Virus record (IMG/VR): IMGVR_UViG_3300006810_014106
Location: 1 to 32,010 of that record
Reading direction: 5' to 3' (one strand)
DNA: 32,010 nt
Source: a virus
Position 1 is the stretch's first letter. The number at the start of each line of letters is the position of its first letter. The translations under genes were made by a program, and so were the position numbers. The notes below the pieces were generated by a model. It was given only the letters and a program-made list of their open reading frames with translations, was not told the DNA's origin and did not search any database. This document shows, in pieces, positions 1 through 9,145 of the stretch.

Positions 1-384
1 CGTAACAGACTGAGCGATCGTTTGATCCGCATTCGCCAGGGCTGTCAGCTGCTGACTAACACTCGATTTGTTGTCCTCAAACTCGGTATTGAGATCCGTA
101 ACAGACTGAGCGATCGTTTGATCCGCATTCGCCAGGGCTGTCAGCTGCTGACCAACGCTAGACTTGTTGTCCTCAAACTCGGTATTGAGATCCGTAACAG
201 ATTGAGCGATCGTTTGATCCGCGTTAGCCAGCGTTGTGAGCTGCTGACTAATACTCGATTTGTTGTCATTAAACTCAGCATCTAGATCGGCAACAGACTG
301 AGCGATCGTTTGATCCGCGTTAGCTAGCGTCGTGAGTTGCTGACTAACACTAGACTTATTGTCCTCAAATTCAGCATCTAGTTT
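1..384 (-). repeat. Four in-phase 96-bp tandem repeats in the tail-tip gene
   Basis: Units start at about 1, 97, 193 and 289 with an exact 96-base period, so each encodes 32 residues. The unit contains the landmarks FEDNKSSVSQQLT, LANADQTIAQSV and DLNTE. Units 1 and 2 are nearly identical, and divergence grows toward the gene's 5' side (unit 4 and the degenerate sequence at 385-420). The array continues beyond the left edge, so its copy number is unknown. The helical, Asp/Gln/Ala-rich unit suggests a coiled-coil stalk. Confidence 0.9.
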
Positions 385-2937
385 TGTGACCAGTTCCGCA
401 AGCGCCAGATCTTCATCTGCAAGTAATGTTTGTTCATGAGTCAATCGTGCTCGTGCGTGTTCAAAAACGGCTTGTTTTTGCTCTATTTCTGACGTTTTTA
501 CAATAGACTCTAATATTGCATCAGCTGCGATTTTATCTAGCTTGTTTAACTTATTTAGACGATTACCAAATATGTCAACTTTATCGATTGATAATCGTGC
601 CAGTTCAGTCAACTCAACATTGACAGTTTCTAGCGCATCAACTTTACCGATTGTCTCCAGCTGACTTTTCTGCAACTGATCTGTTATTACATCCAGTGCA
701 TTTAGCGTTTGCGCTACAGCATCTGCGAGCGTGTTGAACGATAGTGATGCAACAGGCCCGTCACCAAAAGCGTCGAAACACGCCATCCAGATGTAGTACA
801 TTGTTTCCGGTGTGAGACCACTTAATGTTGTTCGCAGGTCATTACCACGATAAACAAGATTGCTGCTGGTTCGCTCAGCGTCTTCATTTGTGTCTAGCCA
901 GACGCTGACGCCATTCGCATATTCTGGCAGCGTATAAATCAATTCGGCCTGATTAACGCCTTCCCATAAATTGACTGACTGGGGAGTGGCTGGGGCGACT
1001 TTATTAATGCTGATCGACACGTAATCCGACACAACCCCCGCCACATTTACCGCCGCAACAGACGCGATAAAATCACGCGGGAAATCCATGCTTTCAAATG
1101 TCGCTAGTTCGATTACATAGCGCGGCTCTGTGCTGGTGAAAGTTTTTAATACAGTGCCGACGTCGTCGATTAGCCTGATTTGATAACGAGCAAAAGCGGG
1201 GGAATTTGAACCATGCCAGGCTAGTGTTAATGCCGTATCAAAATAGCCAACTTGTTCTAAGTTTGTCGGAGTATCTAGCGCTGGCACACTAAAGCTGAAA
1301 TCTACACTGGCCGCTGGCGTGCGACTCAGTACCGATATACCACGCACGATTGCTTGATAATCGCCTTCCAGCATATTCGGCACCTGAACAGATAATGACG
1401 ACACCGTTGTAGCAAACACTAATACGCCTGAGCTTTTATTGACAACTTCAACACGGTAACGGTCGACGTAAGCGGTGGGCGATTCGTCCCAGGACAAAAC
1501 ACCGCATAGCACCGAGTTATAATCAGCGGGCGAAAATGCAAGCCCTGTAATAATAGGCAAGTTGAGCGGGTCAGGCAGCGATACGCTCGGCACATCGTCT
1601 AAGTCAGGCAGGTCCGCCCATGGATAAATCTCGGCATCAAACTCAACAAGTGACACCTGTATAGTGACTTCTGATGAGATATCTCGGCTCTCGACGCGAA
1701 ACAACCGCTTATCAAATCCCAGGGCTCCATAAGACAAAGAGACAACACGACCAACATAGGCCGACAGCGCTTCTTGTGTCGCTGTAAACGATACCGCTGT
1801 GGATCGACGACTTTCTAAACACGCCTGCCGCGCTAGATCCATCGCCTGGTGCGCGTTGGTAATGTTTTCGAGCGTCAGTGATGTTTCCATTTCAATGTAA
1901 TTGTCTTCCGCTAAGAACTGCTGATACAGAGCCTCATCAGCAGGCCATGCCACTTCATCCTCTTTCCAGTTTCTGTCTGGATTAACGAACTTAACAATGA
2001 CGCGATTGTTGCGAGAACGTTTAGAGGGCGGCTGAATGGAAATCTCACCAACGATATGACCCTCATCAAAATCAAACACCACGCTGTCATCATTAACGAT
2101 CGTTAATGCGTACTGGCCGTTCTGATACGGCAGAAAGCCACGACATGCGGATACTAGGTATTTCACGTTTTCTAGACGTGTCTTATCAGTTGATAGCACG
2201 TAATTACACGCCCAGCGCTTAACCATCACGCTGCTGTTTGTACTAGACGCACTGACCTCATCGCAAATATCAGCAGAGCGTTTAAATGCCTCAAAATTGA
2301 TTTCAGCATCTGCAACAGCGACGCCATAGCGACGGTTGCGCAAATAATCTAACGTCACCAATGCGTGATTGTTGCTAAACGCTGTAATACCGGTTCGTGG
2401 ATCGAACAACGCCCGACCATCAACGACAGCCGTCACGGTAGGCACGCCACTGAATAAATCGGAATCATACTCAAAGCGACACGCCAAATACGCCACACCG
2501 CTTAATGTGTGTTGAGCCGTCCAGTTCGGTAATTCTGCAACAAAGTTGGCATCTGCCGCCTGATTGTCTGCACCAAGATGAATATTGATACGCGCTTTAG
2601 AACCAAAATCCGCCAACGGCTTTGAGTTGATCTCAATGTCTCTAACAGCAGTTAAAGCACCTTCGCCCAACACTAAAATGATGTAGAGATACTTGTTTTT
2701 ATCCCCACCTGTCGTCATGAACACACGTGAGCCACCAACATTACGTGTGCCGTAAATGACAGGCAACGATGCATTTGACGCCGCTGTGTTTAGCAAAACA
2801 CCAGTAATACCGTCAGGAGCGTCGGGCATTTTGGGATTTAAGAGGCCTTCGGCCCACGTGATAACATCATCAACAACATCTACGACATCATTAGCTACAC
2901 GCTTAACTTCACGCCATATTTTGGATAAAAAACCCAT
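1..2937 (-). CDS. Tail-tip / host-specificity protein (lambda J-like), 3' end outside window
   Basis: The frame is open from the ATG at 2937 to the left edge, at least 979 residues, so the C-terminus is missing. The N-terminal ~450 residues resemble the central tail-tip hub of siphoviruses (TipJ/J family), with an early stretch reading SLPVIYGTRNVGGSRVF. Residues ~455-740 look like fibronectin-III-type beta modules, and from ~740 on the protein becomes an alpha-helical stalk ending in 32-residue tandem repeats. The start overlaps the stop of the upstream gene (TAATG), indicating translational coupling at the end of the tail operon. By family knowledge the protein sits at the tail tip and contacts the host receptor; the receptor cannot be inferred. 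The family call is from overall pattern and gene order. Confidence 0.85.
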   Translation of the reverse strand, partial: MGFLSKIWREVKRVANDVVDVVDDVITWAEGLLNPKMPDAPDGITGVLLNTAASNASLPVIYGTRNVGGSRVFMTTGGDKNKYLYIILVLGEGALTAVRDIEINSKPLADFGSKARINIHLGADNQAADANFVAELPNWTAQHTLSGVAYLACRFEYDSDLFSGVPTVTAVVDGRALFDPRTGITAFSNNHALVTLDYLRNRRYGVAVADAEINFEAFKRSADICDEVSASSTNSSVMVKRWACNYVLSTDKTRLENVKYLVSACRGFLPYQNGQYALTIVNDDSVVFDFDEGHIVGEISIQPPSKRSRNNRVIVKFVNPDRNWKEDEVAWPADEALYQQFLAEDNYIEMETSLTLENITNAHQAMDLARQACLESRRSTAVSFTATQEALSAYVGRVVSLSYGALGFDKRLFRVESRDISSEVTIQVSLVEFDAEIYPWADLPDLDDVPSVSLPDPLNLPIITGLAFSPADYNSVLCGVLSWDESPTAYVDRYRVEVVNKSSGVLVFATTVSSLSVQVPNMLEGDYQAIVRGISVLSRTPAASVDFSFSVPALDTPTNLEQVGYFDTALTLAWHGSNSPAFARYQIRLIDDVGTVLKTFTSTEPRYVIELATFESMDFPRDFIASVAAVNVAGVVSDYVSISINKVAPATPQSVNLWEGVNQAELIYTLPEYANGVSVWLDTNEDAERTSSNLVYRGNDLRTTLSGLTPETMYYIWMACFDAFGDGPVASLSFNTLADAVAQTLNALDVITDQLQKSQLETIGKVDALETVNVELTELARLSIDKVDIFGNRLNKLNKLDKIAADAILESIVKTSEIEQKQAVFEHARARLTHEQTLLADEDLALAELVTKLDAEFEDNKSSVSQQLTTLANADQTIAQSVADLDAEFNDNKSSISQQLTTLANADQTIAQSVTDLNTEFEDNKSSVGQQLTALANADQTIAQSVTDLNTEFEDNKSSVSQQLTALANADQTIAQSVT

Positions 2938-3485
2938 TACGCGCGCCCCCACTTGATGTCTTGTGTTTCCGTGCCAGCAAACTCAAACCCTTTATCAGAA
3001 GGGAATAAGCGCTGTTGCGAGTTACTGTTTGTCTTACGCCCTGATTTGCGCTCGAAATCATAAAAATGGCTGGAGCATTCGAAATTCACCACAGCTTCTT
3101 CGTTAGACTCACTGATTGGCGCATCAGAGACACGACCAAAAAACAATGTGATCGCACCAACGATGTCGGTGTTTGCATTGAAATAAACACGCTGAAACGT
3201 TACGGGGGAATTCAAGTACGAACCATTTAGGACTAGCTGACCAATGTCTTGACCAATACCTGACAAGGCAATGGAGATGGAGCCAGTTTTAATATCTGAG
3301 GTCTCTTTGATAGAACTAATACCATTTACGACTGAACCGGCACCGTAGTTTCGACCGTTAAATTCAATGTCTCGATAATAGTCGCTAAGGCAAACATCAC
3401 CGCTCGGCAGTTCAATCGTAATGATATTGGCAAAGTCCAATTCATCGCTCTTTAGATATGCGATTAATTCAGGCGTCAGGCTCAT
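2937..3485 (-). CDS. Tail hub-associated protein, DUF2163-like
   Basis: 182 residues. It opens with a short helix (MSLTPELIAYLKSDELDF) followed by beta-rich sequence, and ends with a segment rich in Phe/Gly closing in KWGR. This resembles DUF2163 (BR0599-type) proteins of siphovirus tail tips, which lie between the distal tail protein and the tip protein. The gene overlaps its upstream neighbour by 4 bases (ATGA) and its stop overlaps the start of the tail-tip gene. A role in baseplate hub assembly is inferred from position and family; no enzymatic motif is visible. Confidence 0.65.
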   Translation of the reverse strand: MSLTPELIAYLKSDELDFANIITIELPSGDVCLSDYYRDIEFNGRNYGAGSVVNGISSIKETSDIKTGSISIALSGIGQDIGQLVLNGSYLNSPVTFQRVYFNANTDIVGAITLFFGRVSDAPISESNEEAVVNFECSSHFYDFERKSGRKTNSNSQQRLFPSDKGFEFAGTETQDIKWGRA

Positions 3486-4051
3486 AAGCGCTCCTCAAAA
3501 CTCACGCTAAACGATCGTAAGTTGCCTTTCTGGATCGAGTACGAAAGATCATCCTCTGCAAACGCCACGGTAAATGGAACATCGTTGTAAATGACGGTTT
3601 CGCCAATGGTGACGGGGAATTCAAGCGGAGTGGTTAGTGTTATCTGTCCCTCGCTAGACGCTTCGGCAAGAGAGTAAACTTTGTCGTGGTTAGCGAACTT
3701 AATGTAGTCATTGATGGCCAACGCACCGCTGATTAAGACAGGCACAATAAGATGACCGGATTCAATATTATTCGACACAGTCACGGTACCAGTCACGGTA
3801 CCAGCGCTATAGGACTCGATCGGTACAATCAATGTAAAGCGACTGAAACGCCCACGCATAGCCGCTTTAAACGCAGCCAATGGCGCATGCTCAGCGCGAG
3901 TTAATAGCGAATACTCGCCTGTAATTTTCCAGCGAGGCGCACCGACTTTGCGAGACTGCGAGCGCGGACGATTGGCATCCGTCACCAATGTTGGGTCAAT
4001 GAGTTCGATTTGGACTTTAGAAAATTCAGGGGATGTAGGGTACTGCTTCAT
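3482..4051 (-). CDS. Minor / distal-tail-like protein
   Basis: 189 residues, beta-rich. It sits directly after the tape measure gene, where siphoviruses encode the distal tail protein that starts the tip. The N-terminal half contains KVGAPRWKITGEYSLLTRAEHAPLAAFKAA-type sequence (about residues 36-66), a pattern seen in tail proteins of transposable siphoviruses; the C-terminus ends with RSFSVSFEERL. It overlaps the tape measure stop by 4 bases and the next start by 4 bases. I recognise the genomic slot more surely than the fold, so the exact role is inference. Confidence 0.6.
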   Translation of the reverse strand: MKQYPTSPEFSKVQIELIDPTLVTDANRPRSQSRKVGAPRWKITGEYSLLTRAEHAPLAAFKAAMRGRFSRFTLIVPIESYSAGTVTGTVTVSNNIESGHLIVPVLISGALAINDYIKFANHDKVYSLAEASSEGQITLTTPLEFPVTIGETVIYNDVPFTVAFAEDDLSYSIQKGNLRSFSVSFEERL

Positions 4052-7035
4052 AGACGACCTGCATTCGATGACATGGCTTGCTTAATGATGGACTCAATAG
4101 TTCGGCTGGAGCGCACCAAGTTGCTGTTAAAACTCGCAGCATCATTTGTTTGTATTTGGAACGTCACCTGCACAACCGTTGGCGATGCAGCGGCTTGCGC
4201 TGTAGTGTTCGAACTGTCGTTGGCTGCGCGTTGGTTTTGGATATAACGAGTGAAGTCTTGGTTTTGATTAGGTGACAAAACGCGCTCGCCTTTTTGCAAC
4301 AGGTAAGTGGATTCGGTCGGCACATTGGTCATACCGCCGTGAGCAATGCCCTGGTATTCTTGTGCTTTGATTTTACCAATTTGCATAGCAGTCAATGCAG
4401 CAATAGAGACAGCAAGGACAGGACCTAAAATCCCGCCCTGGGCAAAGGCTTTAGTTGCTGCAATAGCACCGTTAATTGTCGCCTGTACGATCGCTAACTT
4501 CTTAGAGTTTTCGAAGTCCTTTTTGCTGCCTTCGGCCATGACTTGTGACAAATTGCCAAATATTTCAGCAGTGGTACCAGCCGCTGTATACTTTGCTTCA
4601 ACTGCTTCTTTTTCTTTCTGTTTCTGTATGTCAACAAGGCGTTTCTGATGCTGGTCTTCTTCTGCCTCAGCTCTGGAGTGATAACCCTGCACTTCAAGCA
4701 GCTCTTTTTCGCGGCGTGATCGCACCGCATCTAATGCAATGCGTTCTTTTAAATCAGCGAGACGTTGCTGATGAAGTGCCGCTTGATATTCTTCTTGCGA
4801 GTCAAATCCCTGGATAGCAATCAGCTCTGCTTGGCGCTGTTGCTGCAATGCTGCTTGTTTTTTTTGCTCACGAATCTGTTTGAGTCGATCTTGATGGGAC
4901 GCTTCTTGCTGCTCAACAATAGACTGAAAACCCTGCGCTTCGGCAATCTCTTGGGCACGCTGTTGAGTGAGTGCATTCTGACGATTTTGGTTTGCCAGCT
5001 TAACCAGGTCCTCACCATTTTTGAGCGAATTTTGCAGGCTCAACTCATCGTATCGCGCTTCGCTGATTTGCTTATTTTCTAATGCCGTATCAATGATGGC
5101 CTGACGACGCAGATACGCGGCAGCAATGGTTTGTTCTTGCGTATATAAAGAGGCCTCTAATGCCGCCAGTTCGTCTTTATTGTTGTTAGCCGTTGTTGGT
5201 GTATCTACAGGATCGCTTTTCGCTGGGTTCTTCAGCTCATTAATGCGTGCCATGATATCCTGGCGCAACTGCACCGCTGCATCGAGCTCTTTGTTACTGT
5301 CTTTAACGACTTGAATCTGATCATTAACCGCTGTTTGAAAGATAGCCGCACCGCCATTAAGCTGTGACTGGAGGGCTTTTTGCCCAGCAGACTGTCCGTC
5401 ATTAATGGTTTTTAGCTTTGCAATATCAGCGTCTAGATCAATCAGCTTCAGCTCTAACTGAGCCGCGTTTAAAGTACGATAGCTGTCGGCCAACTTAGCG
5501 ATTTCACCATCAAGCTCGCCCGCTTTGCCTGCCGCCTCAGACGAATTAATAGCAAAGATAGCCAGCGCGGAACCCGCCGTAATAAGCAATCCTAACGGGC
5601 CACCTAACAACGCCATACCGCCAGCCAAAGCGCGAGATGCAATATTGGCTCGTTGCGCCGCTGTTGCGACCGTCGTTAACGTGGCAGCATGAGCGGCTTC
5701 GGCACGAGACAACTGACGAGTTGCCGCCTCCATATTTCGCGCGGCAGCGACAGAGGCAACGGACGCGGCAGTGACTCGCTGAGCTTTTTGTGCCGCTGCT
5801 TGCGCGGCCAGTAAATCCGCTTTTGCTAGCTTCTCGGCGGCAACAGCCGCTTGTAAATCGGCGGCAATTTTGGCTCTAGTGGCGACAACTTCCGCAAGCT
5901 TGGCTTGTGTTACCGCACCCAATGCAACAACAACACGCGCACCTAAAACCGTCGCCAACACTTCGAGTGTCGTGATTAGCTCGTCTGCATTTTCAGACAT
6001 AAAATCGATAGCGGCGGTGGTGCCATCGAGCACAGAGCCCAAGCTGTCATTGATTGGTTGTTCAAATGCCGCCGCCATTTTAATGCGGGCGGTTTCTAAG
6101 TCGTTATATTTAGCCGTTAAGTTATTAGCCGTCCGCTCAGACGCACCATTATAAGCGGCCAGTGCCGTAATAAGCGTGTCGCGGAACATGTCACTAGTGA
6201 CTTTTTGCGCCCCAACCAGCTCTCTAAAACCTCCAGCACTAAGCCCTGCCGCTCTGTCCAATTCTTGCAATAGACCTGGCAATGGCTCAGTAACCTGATT
6301 CAGTTCTTCCGCACGTAATATGCCAGCGGACATACCCTGAGCAATCCCATAAAGACTTTGCTCTAAATTCGCGCTGGATGCTCCCAATGCTGATGACGCA
6401 TTAGATAAACCTTCTAGCAATTGACGGGCTTGCGCTCTGGTCGTTAGACCGGCTTTTTCTAGCGTGAGAATACGAGAGTACGAGTTTGCTAAGACAAGTA
6501 GGTTTTTATGATGCGTATCGGATAAGTCGATCAGATACCGTTCGTTCTCGCCATACGCTTGAGCTGAGCCGGATAACTCAGTCAGGCGGGTGCGCATGTC
6601 CTGGTACGCAGACAATTGCTCGGCCATTTGACTGAGCTGATTACCAATTTGCAGCGCAACAAATGCACCTGCGGCCGCTTTGGCCATGGTGCGTAATGTG
6701 GTGTTAACGTTGTCGCCAGATCGCTGGACACGATCTAGGCCGCTGGCCGCTTGAGAAGAAGAGGATGCGGTGTTGGAGCCAAACGACTGTGACGCCATGG
6801 TAGCGTCATTAATATGTTGAGTCGCTTGTTGCGCCGGTGCATGCACAACACGCAAACCATCACGGGCATTCGCCCCCGCGGCTTGCGTCTGCGCTCCCAT
6901 GTCACGGGCAGATTTACCCGCTGCATCAATCGTCGTATCCAACTTTTTGACACTGTCTGCACTCTGATTGACGCCTGAGACCAACTTAGTATTGTCGGCG
7001 ACCAGGACTAATTTGAGATTTAGATTACTACTCAT
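4048..7035 (-). CDS. Tail tape measure protein
   Basis: 995 residues, the longest complete gene in the window. It spans the tail tube lumen and sets tail length. The N-terminal part (about residues 110-300) matches the tape-measure domain common in Mu-like and lambdoid prophages, with AYQDMRTRLTELSGSA and YGIAQGMSAGILRAEELNQ. Around residues 465-500 is a Gly/Ala/Leu hydrophobic segment that could insert in membrane. Long helical stretches follow, including 41-residue repeats at ~701-805. The gene overlaps the preceding frame by 8 bases, the usual arrangement after the G/GT chaperone genes. At about 3 bases per 1.5 angstrom of helix this predicts a tail roughly 150 nm long (rule of thumb, not measured). 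Confidence 0.93.
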   Translation of the reverse strand: MSSNLNLKLVLVADNTKLVSGVNQSADSVKKLDTTIDAAGKSARDMGAQTQAAGANARDGLRVVHAPAQQATQHINDATMASQSFGSNTASSSSQAASGLDRVQRSGDNVNTTLRTMAKAAAGAFVALQIGNQLSQMAEQLSAYQDMRTRLTELSGSAQAYGENERYLIDLSDTHHKNLLVLANSYSRILTLEKAGLTTRAQARQLLEGLSNASSALGASSANLEQSLYGIAQGMSAGILRAEELNQVTEPLPGLLQELDRAAGLSAGGFRELVGAQKVTSDMFRDTLITALAAYNGASERTANNLTAKYNDLETARIKMAAAFEQPINDSLGSVLDGTTAAIDFMSENADELITTLEVLATVLGARVVVALGAVTQAKLAEVVATRAKIAADLQAAVAAEKLAKADLLAAQAAAQKAQRVTAASVASVAAARNMEAATRQLSRAEAAHAATLTTVATAAQRANIASRALAGGMALLGGPLGLLITAGSALAIFAINSSEAAGKAGELDGEIAKLADSYRTLNAAQLELKLIDLDADIAKLKTINDGQSAGQKALQSQLNGGAAIFQTAVNDQIQVVKDSNKELDAAVQLRQDIMARINELKNPAKSDPVDTPTTANNNKDELAALEASLYTQEQTIAAAYLRRQAIIDTALENKQISEARYDELSLQNSLKNGEDLVKLANQNRQNALTQQRAQEIAEAQGFQSIVEQQEASHQDRLKQIREQKKQAALQQQRQAELIAIQGFDSQEEYQAALHQQRLADLKERIALDAVRSRREKELLEVQGYHSRAEAEEDQHQKRLVDIQKQKEKEAVEAKYTAAGTTAEIFGNLSQVMAEGSKKDFENSKKLAIVQATINGAIAATKAFAQGGILGPVLAVSIAALTAMQIGKIKAQEYQGIAHGGMTNVPTESTYLLQKGERVLSPNQNQDFTRYIQNQRAANDSSNTTAQAAASPTVVQVTFQIQTNDAASFNSNLVRSSRTIESIIKQAMSSNAGRL
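4620..4935 (-). repeat. 41-residue internal repeats in the tape measure protein
   Basis: Three consecutive units begin with QGF/QGY: QGFQSIVEQQ, QGFDSQEEYQ and QGYHSRAEAE, at residues ~701, 742 and 783. The first two are exactly 41 residues apart from start to start, and each carries a HQxRL core 13-17 residues after the QG. The DNA is less similar than the protein, so the duplication is old or under selection for the helix pattern. Confidence 0.8.
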
Positions 7036-7417
7036 TCAGCGACTCGTTGATTAACTTGCGTGCATGATTGCCCATGTATTTTAGTTTTTTGAAATCGTCT
7101 TTCGAATACTGACATTGACTAAGTCGTGATTCGGCTTCGATTTGTAGCCAATCAAAACCGTCGCACAGTTTTGGCGAGCGCCAGCGCCATAGATCCGACA
7201 CTGCTAAAAACCACTCAAGTGCCGTCCAATTTTGCGGAAGCACATCAAAGCGCTCTTGCTGTTGGCGCTGCTTTTCAAATTGCATCAGCACCTCGTCTGG
7301 CGCACCAGCGGCACGCATATCTGCCAGCACGGCAGCGTTGTCGCTTGGCGATGGCGCATCAAACCAATGCGCCACCGCCTCGGTTAGTTTTTTTCGATGC
7401 CTGCTTGCGCTTCCCAA
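7028..7417 (-). CDS. Tail assembly chaperone, T frame (expressed by -1 frameshift as G-T fusion)
   Basis: The frame could nominally begin at a TTG (7417), but no ATG and no ribosome-binding site precede it. Instead it lies in the -1 frame relative to the upstream gene and is entered at the A AAA AAC heptamer at 7387-7393. The fusion would be 231 residues: 112 from the upstream frame plus 119 from this one, beginning LTEAVAHWFDAPSP. The T portion is helical, with several Trp residues (WTALEWFLAVSDLWRWRSP), and ends overlapping the tape measure start by 8 bases. In siphoviruses the G-T fusion binds the tape measure while G coats it. Independent translation from TTG is possible but unlikely. Confidence 0.85.
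   Translation of the reverse strand: MGSASRHRKKLTEAVAHWFDAPSPSDNAAVLADMRAAGAPDEVLMQFEKQRQQQERFDVLPQNWTALEWFLAVSDLWRWRSPKLCDGFDWLQIEAESRLSQCQYSKDDFKKLKYMGNHARKLINESLNE
7347..7379 (-). promoter_or_regulatory. Frameshift-stimulating stem-loop
   Basis: On the mRNA strand GGCGGTGGCGCA pairs with TGCGCCATCGCC, giving 12 bp with one G-U wobble and a 9-base loop. The stem begins 7 bases after the slippery heptamer, the spacing typical of -1 frameshift stimulators. Confidence 0.85.
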
Positions 7418-7722
7418 AAACCGGTGATTAATCCAGACCGAACAAACGGGAAAGCAATTAAGCGGTTGAGGTTTTCAGGCGAATACGGCATAACATCTTG
7501 CGTCTCGCCATCGGCGCTTTGAGCACCAAAATCTTCATCGCCCCAGCCAACAACAACGACGCGAAGCAAATCAAAGTCACTGACTTTTAAACGATCGTAT
7601 TCTTCCTGTGGAATCAACTTGTAGGTAATGTTGACAGGGATAATTTGCAGCTTGCCGCCATTTGCAGGCATACCAATATCGACAGGCCAGACGACAGTTG
7701 GGTTAGTTTTTAATACAAACAT
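7384..7722 (-). CDS. Tail assembly chaperone G
   Basis: 112 residues, beta-rich at the start (MFVLKTNPTVVWPVDI) and ending GIEKN at the slippery site. It lies between the major tail protein and the tape measure, the slot of lambda gpG, and most ribosomes should terminate here to give the shorter product. The sequence is not close to lambda gpG, but position, size and frameshift signal define the role. A ribosome-binding sequence with AAGGAAC lies just before the ATG. By family knowledge the protein binds the tape measure during tail assembly and is absent from the virion. Confidence 0.88.
   Translation of the reverse strand: MFVLKTNPTVVWPVDIGMPANGGKLQIIPVNITYKLIPQEEYDRLKVSDFDLLRVVVVGWGDEDFGAQSADGETQDVMPYSPENLNRLIAFPFVRSGLITGFWEAQAGIEKN
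7387..7393 (-). promoter_or_regulatory. Slippery heptamer A AAA AAC (-1 programmed frameshift)
   Basis: In the upstream gene's frame the codons read GAA AAA AAC TAA, so X XXY YYZ is in register and the stop follows immediately. A -1 slip gives CTA ACC GAG, entering the T frame. Heptamer, spacer and stem together form a textbook signal at the position where lambda-type phages encode gpG/gpGT. Confidence 0.92.
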
Positions 7723-7754
7723 GGTTAGTTCCTTATAAATCTAGAGTGGGAAAA

Positions 7755-8690
7755 TTAGCGGTACGTCAGAGTGAATTCGTCATTGCCAATGAGCGGCACA
7801 AATGACATACCCATTTCAATAGTGGTTGTGCCATTTGCGTCGCCGTATTTAGGAGTGAGCAGCTGCACGTTAGGCGCGTCGAACTCGACGATTTTGCCTT
7901 TTGTCTTGCCATGTTCAATGTGATAACCGCCCATGGTGGATGCGCGTACGCGCTCAAAGAAGTCCATCGTAGCCAATGCGGGCGCATCAATCGTGATAGA
8001 GCCCGTTGTTGCGCGACTCCCAATCTTGACTTCCTCTGATGTAAGACGGGCTTCATACGCCACTTCGTGCCCCAACTCGAATGAGAATTTATGCGCTTCG
8101 CCCGCGATGCCGTGCAAGCTGAAATTAGCCGTGTTGCGAGGCGAAACAGGCGTTGGATCAAGAAAAGCTGACCAATCCGGTACCGGAGCAGACTCGGTGA
8201 CAGGGCCCGCATACAAGCCGGTGAAATTAAACGCAAGCTTGGTTAGTGTGTTTGGCTCTAGTCCAAAACCAAACGTACCGCGACAGCCAAGGACTTTGTG
8301 CAAAATATTGTCTTCATAGTAATAGAGGGTAACGCTTTCAAATTCTTCTGAGCGCGTGGCATAAACAGCGGCTTCACTGCCCACTTCTGTAATCAACGTT
8401 TCACTCATGCCACACGCGCGCAACAGGTCAGCAAACGCCGGTGCACTGGCGTCGGTACCAAACGATTGGTTTTCAATGTTGAATGACAAGGTGATGTGTT
8501 CACCCACGTGGAATACTGAGCTTGCGCCAAGGTATGGCTTCAGTAATTCGCGGTCTACGGTTTCCGCTTCCAATGCTGAAATAGTCACGTTGGACGCTAA
8601 CAGCGCATTCGCACCAAGTGGGCCAGAGTCAACACCATAGTTGCCCTCTAGCTTGCCAAGAATCAGTTTTTTACGAGCAGAAATAGCCAT
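7755..8690 (-). CDS. Major tail tube protein
   Basis: 311 residues. Polymerises into the non-contractile tail tube. It starts MAISARKKLILGKLEGNYG, a hallmark of tail-tube proteins in transposable siphoviruses, and is rich in beta strands throughout, with a C-terminal immunoglobulin-like stretch from ~200. GGGAG precedes the ATG at good spacing. It lies between the tail terminator and the G/GT chaperones, as expected. The length is above the ~200-250 residues of minimal tube proteins, fitting the additional C-terminal domain. Confidence 0.88.
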   Translation of the reverse strand: MAISARKKLILGKLEGNYGVDSGPLGANALLASNVTISALEAETVDRELLKPYLGASSVFHVGEHITLSFNIENQSFGTDASAPAFADLLRACGMSETLITEVGSEAAVYATRSEEFESVTLYYYEDNILHKVLGCRGTFGFGLEPNTLTKLAFNFTGLYAGPVTESAPVPDWSAFLDPTPVSPRNTANFSLHGIAGEAHKFSFELGHEVAYEARLTSEEVKIGSRATTGSITIDAPALATMDFFERVRASTMGGYHIEHGKTKGKIVEFDAPNVQLLTPKYGDANGTTTIEMGMSFVPLIGNDEFTLTYR

Positions 8691-8710
8691 GGGTAACTCC
8701 CGAATAATTT

Positions 8711-9145
8711 CTAAATAATTGCCGTTTCAATGTGTTGCGTGGTGTAGCGATCCAGCCAAAACACTTGGCTTTTTTGCATCTTCATGATGTCCGATGCTAC
8801 GCGCTCACATGGGGCAGTCGCGCTGTCTGGTTGCCACCCCTGGAGCAGCTCACGCACTTCTTTTCTTGCAGTAGTGAGTTTTTCCAAACTGCGTTTACCT
8901 TGCGTGTCGTTTGGTGTGTTGACGACAAACAGCACACCAAATACATCGACAACTAACTGACGCACAGGGCCAGACATAATGTCGCTGGGGTTTGGGCGCT
9001 CAGCCAGCGGCACTATGTAGGCATACACGCCAGACTGTCGACTTTGATCCATCGCCGTATCGAGCGACAGCACCGCATCCGTGCGGTAAATAACGTCCTG
9101 GTCTATGCTCTTCAACCGAGCTTCAATCTCGTTCAGCAAGTCCAT
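8711..9145 (-). CDS. Tail terminator / completion protein
   Basis: 144 residues. It starts MDLLNEIEARLKSI and continues with a mixed alpha/beta pattern, including VDVFGVLFVVNT (about residues 67-78), as in tail terminator proteins that cap the tube and join it to the head. Its ATG overlaps the last base of the upstream DUF1320 gene, and the major tail protein follows 20 bases downstream. The call rests mainly on position and size. Confidence 0.7.
   Translation of the reverse strand: MDLLNEIEARLKSIDQDVIYRTDAVLSLDTAMDQSRQSGVYAYIVPLAERPNPSDIMSGPVRQLVVDVFGVLFVVNTPNDTQGKRSLEKLTTARKEVRELLQGWQPDSATAPCERVASDIMKMQKSQVFWLDRYTTQHIETAII

Noticed and set aside
22-285. Plus-strand open frame of 87 codons at left edge
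   Set aside because: It is the mirror of the 96-bp repeats of the tail-tip gene; its own repeats follow from the DNA periodicity, and it lacks a start signal.
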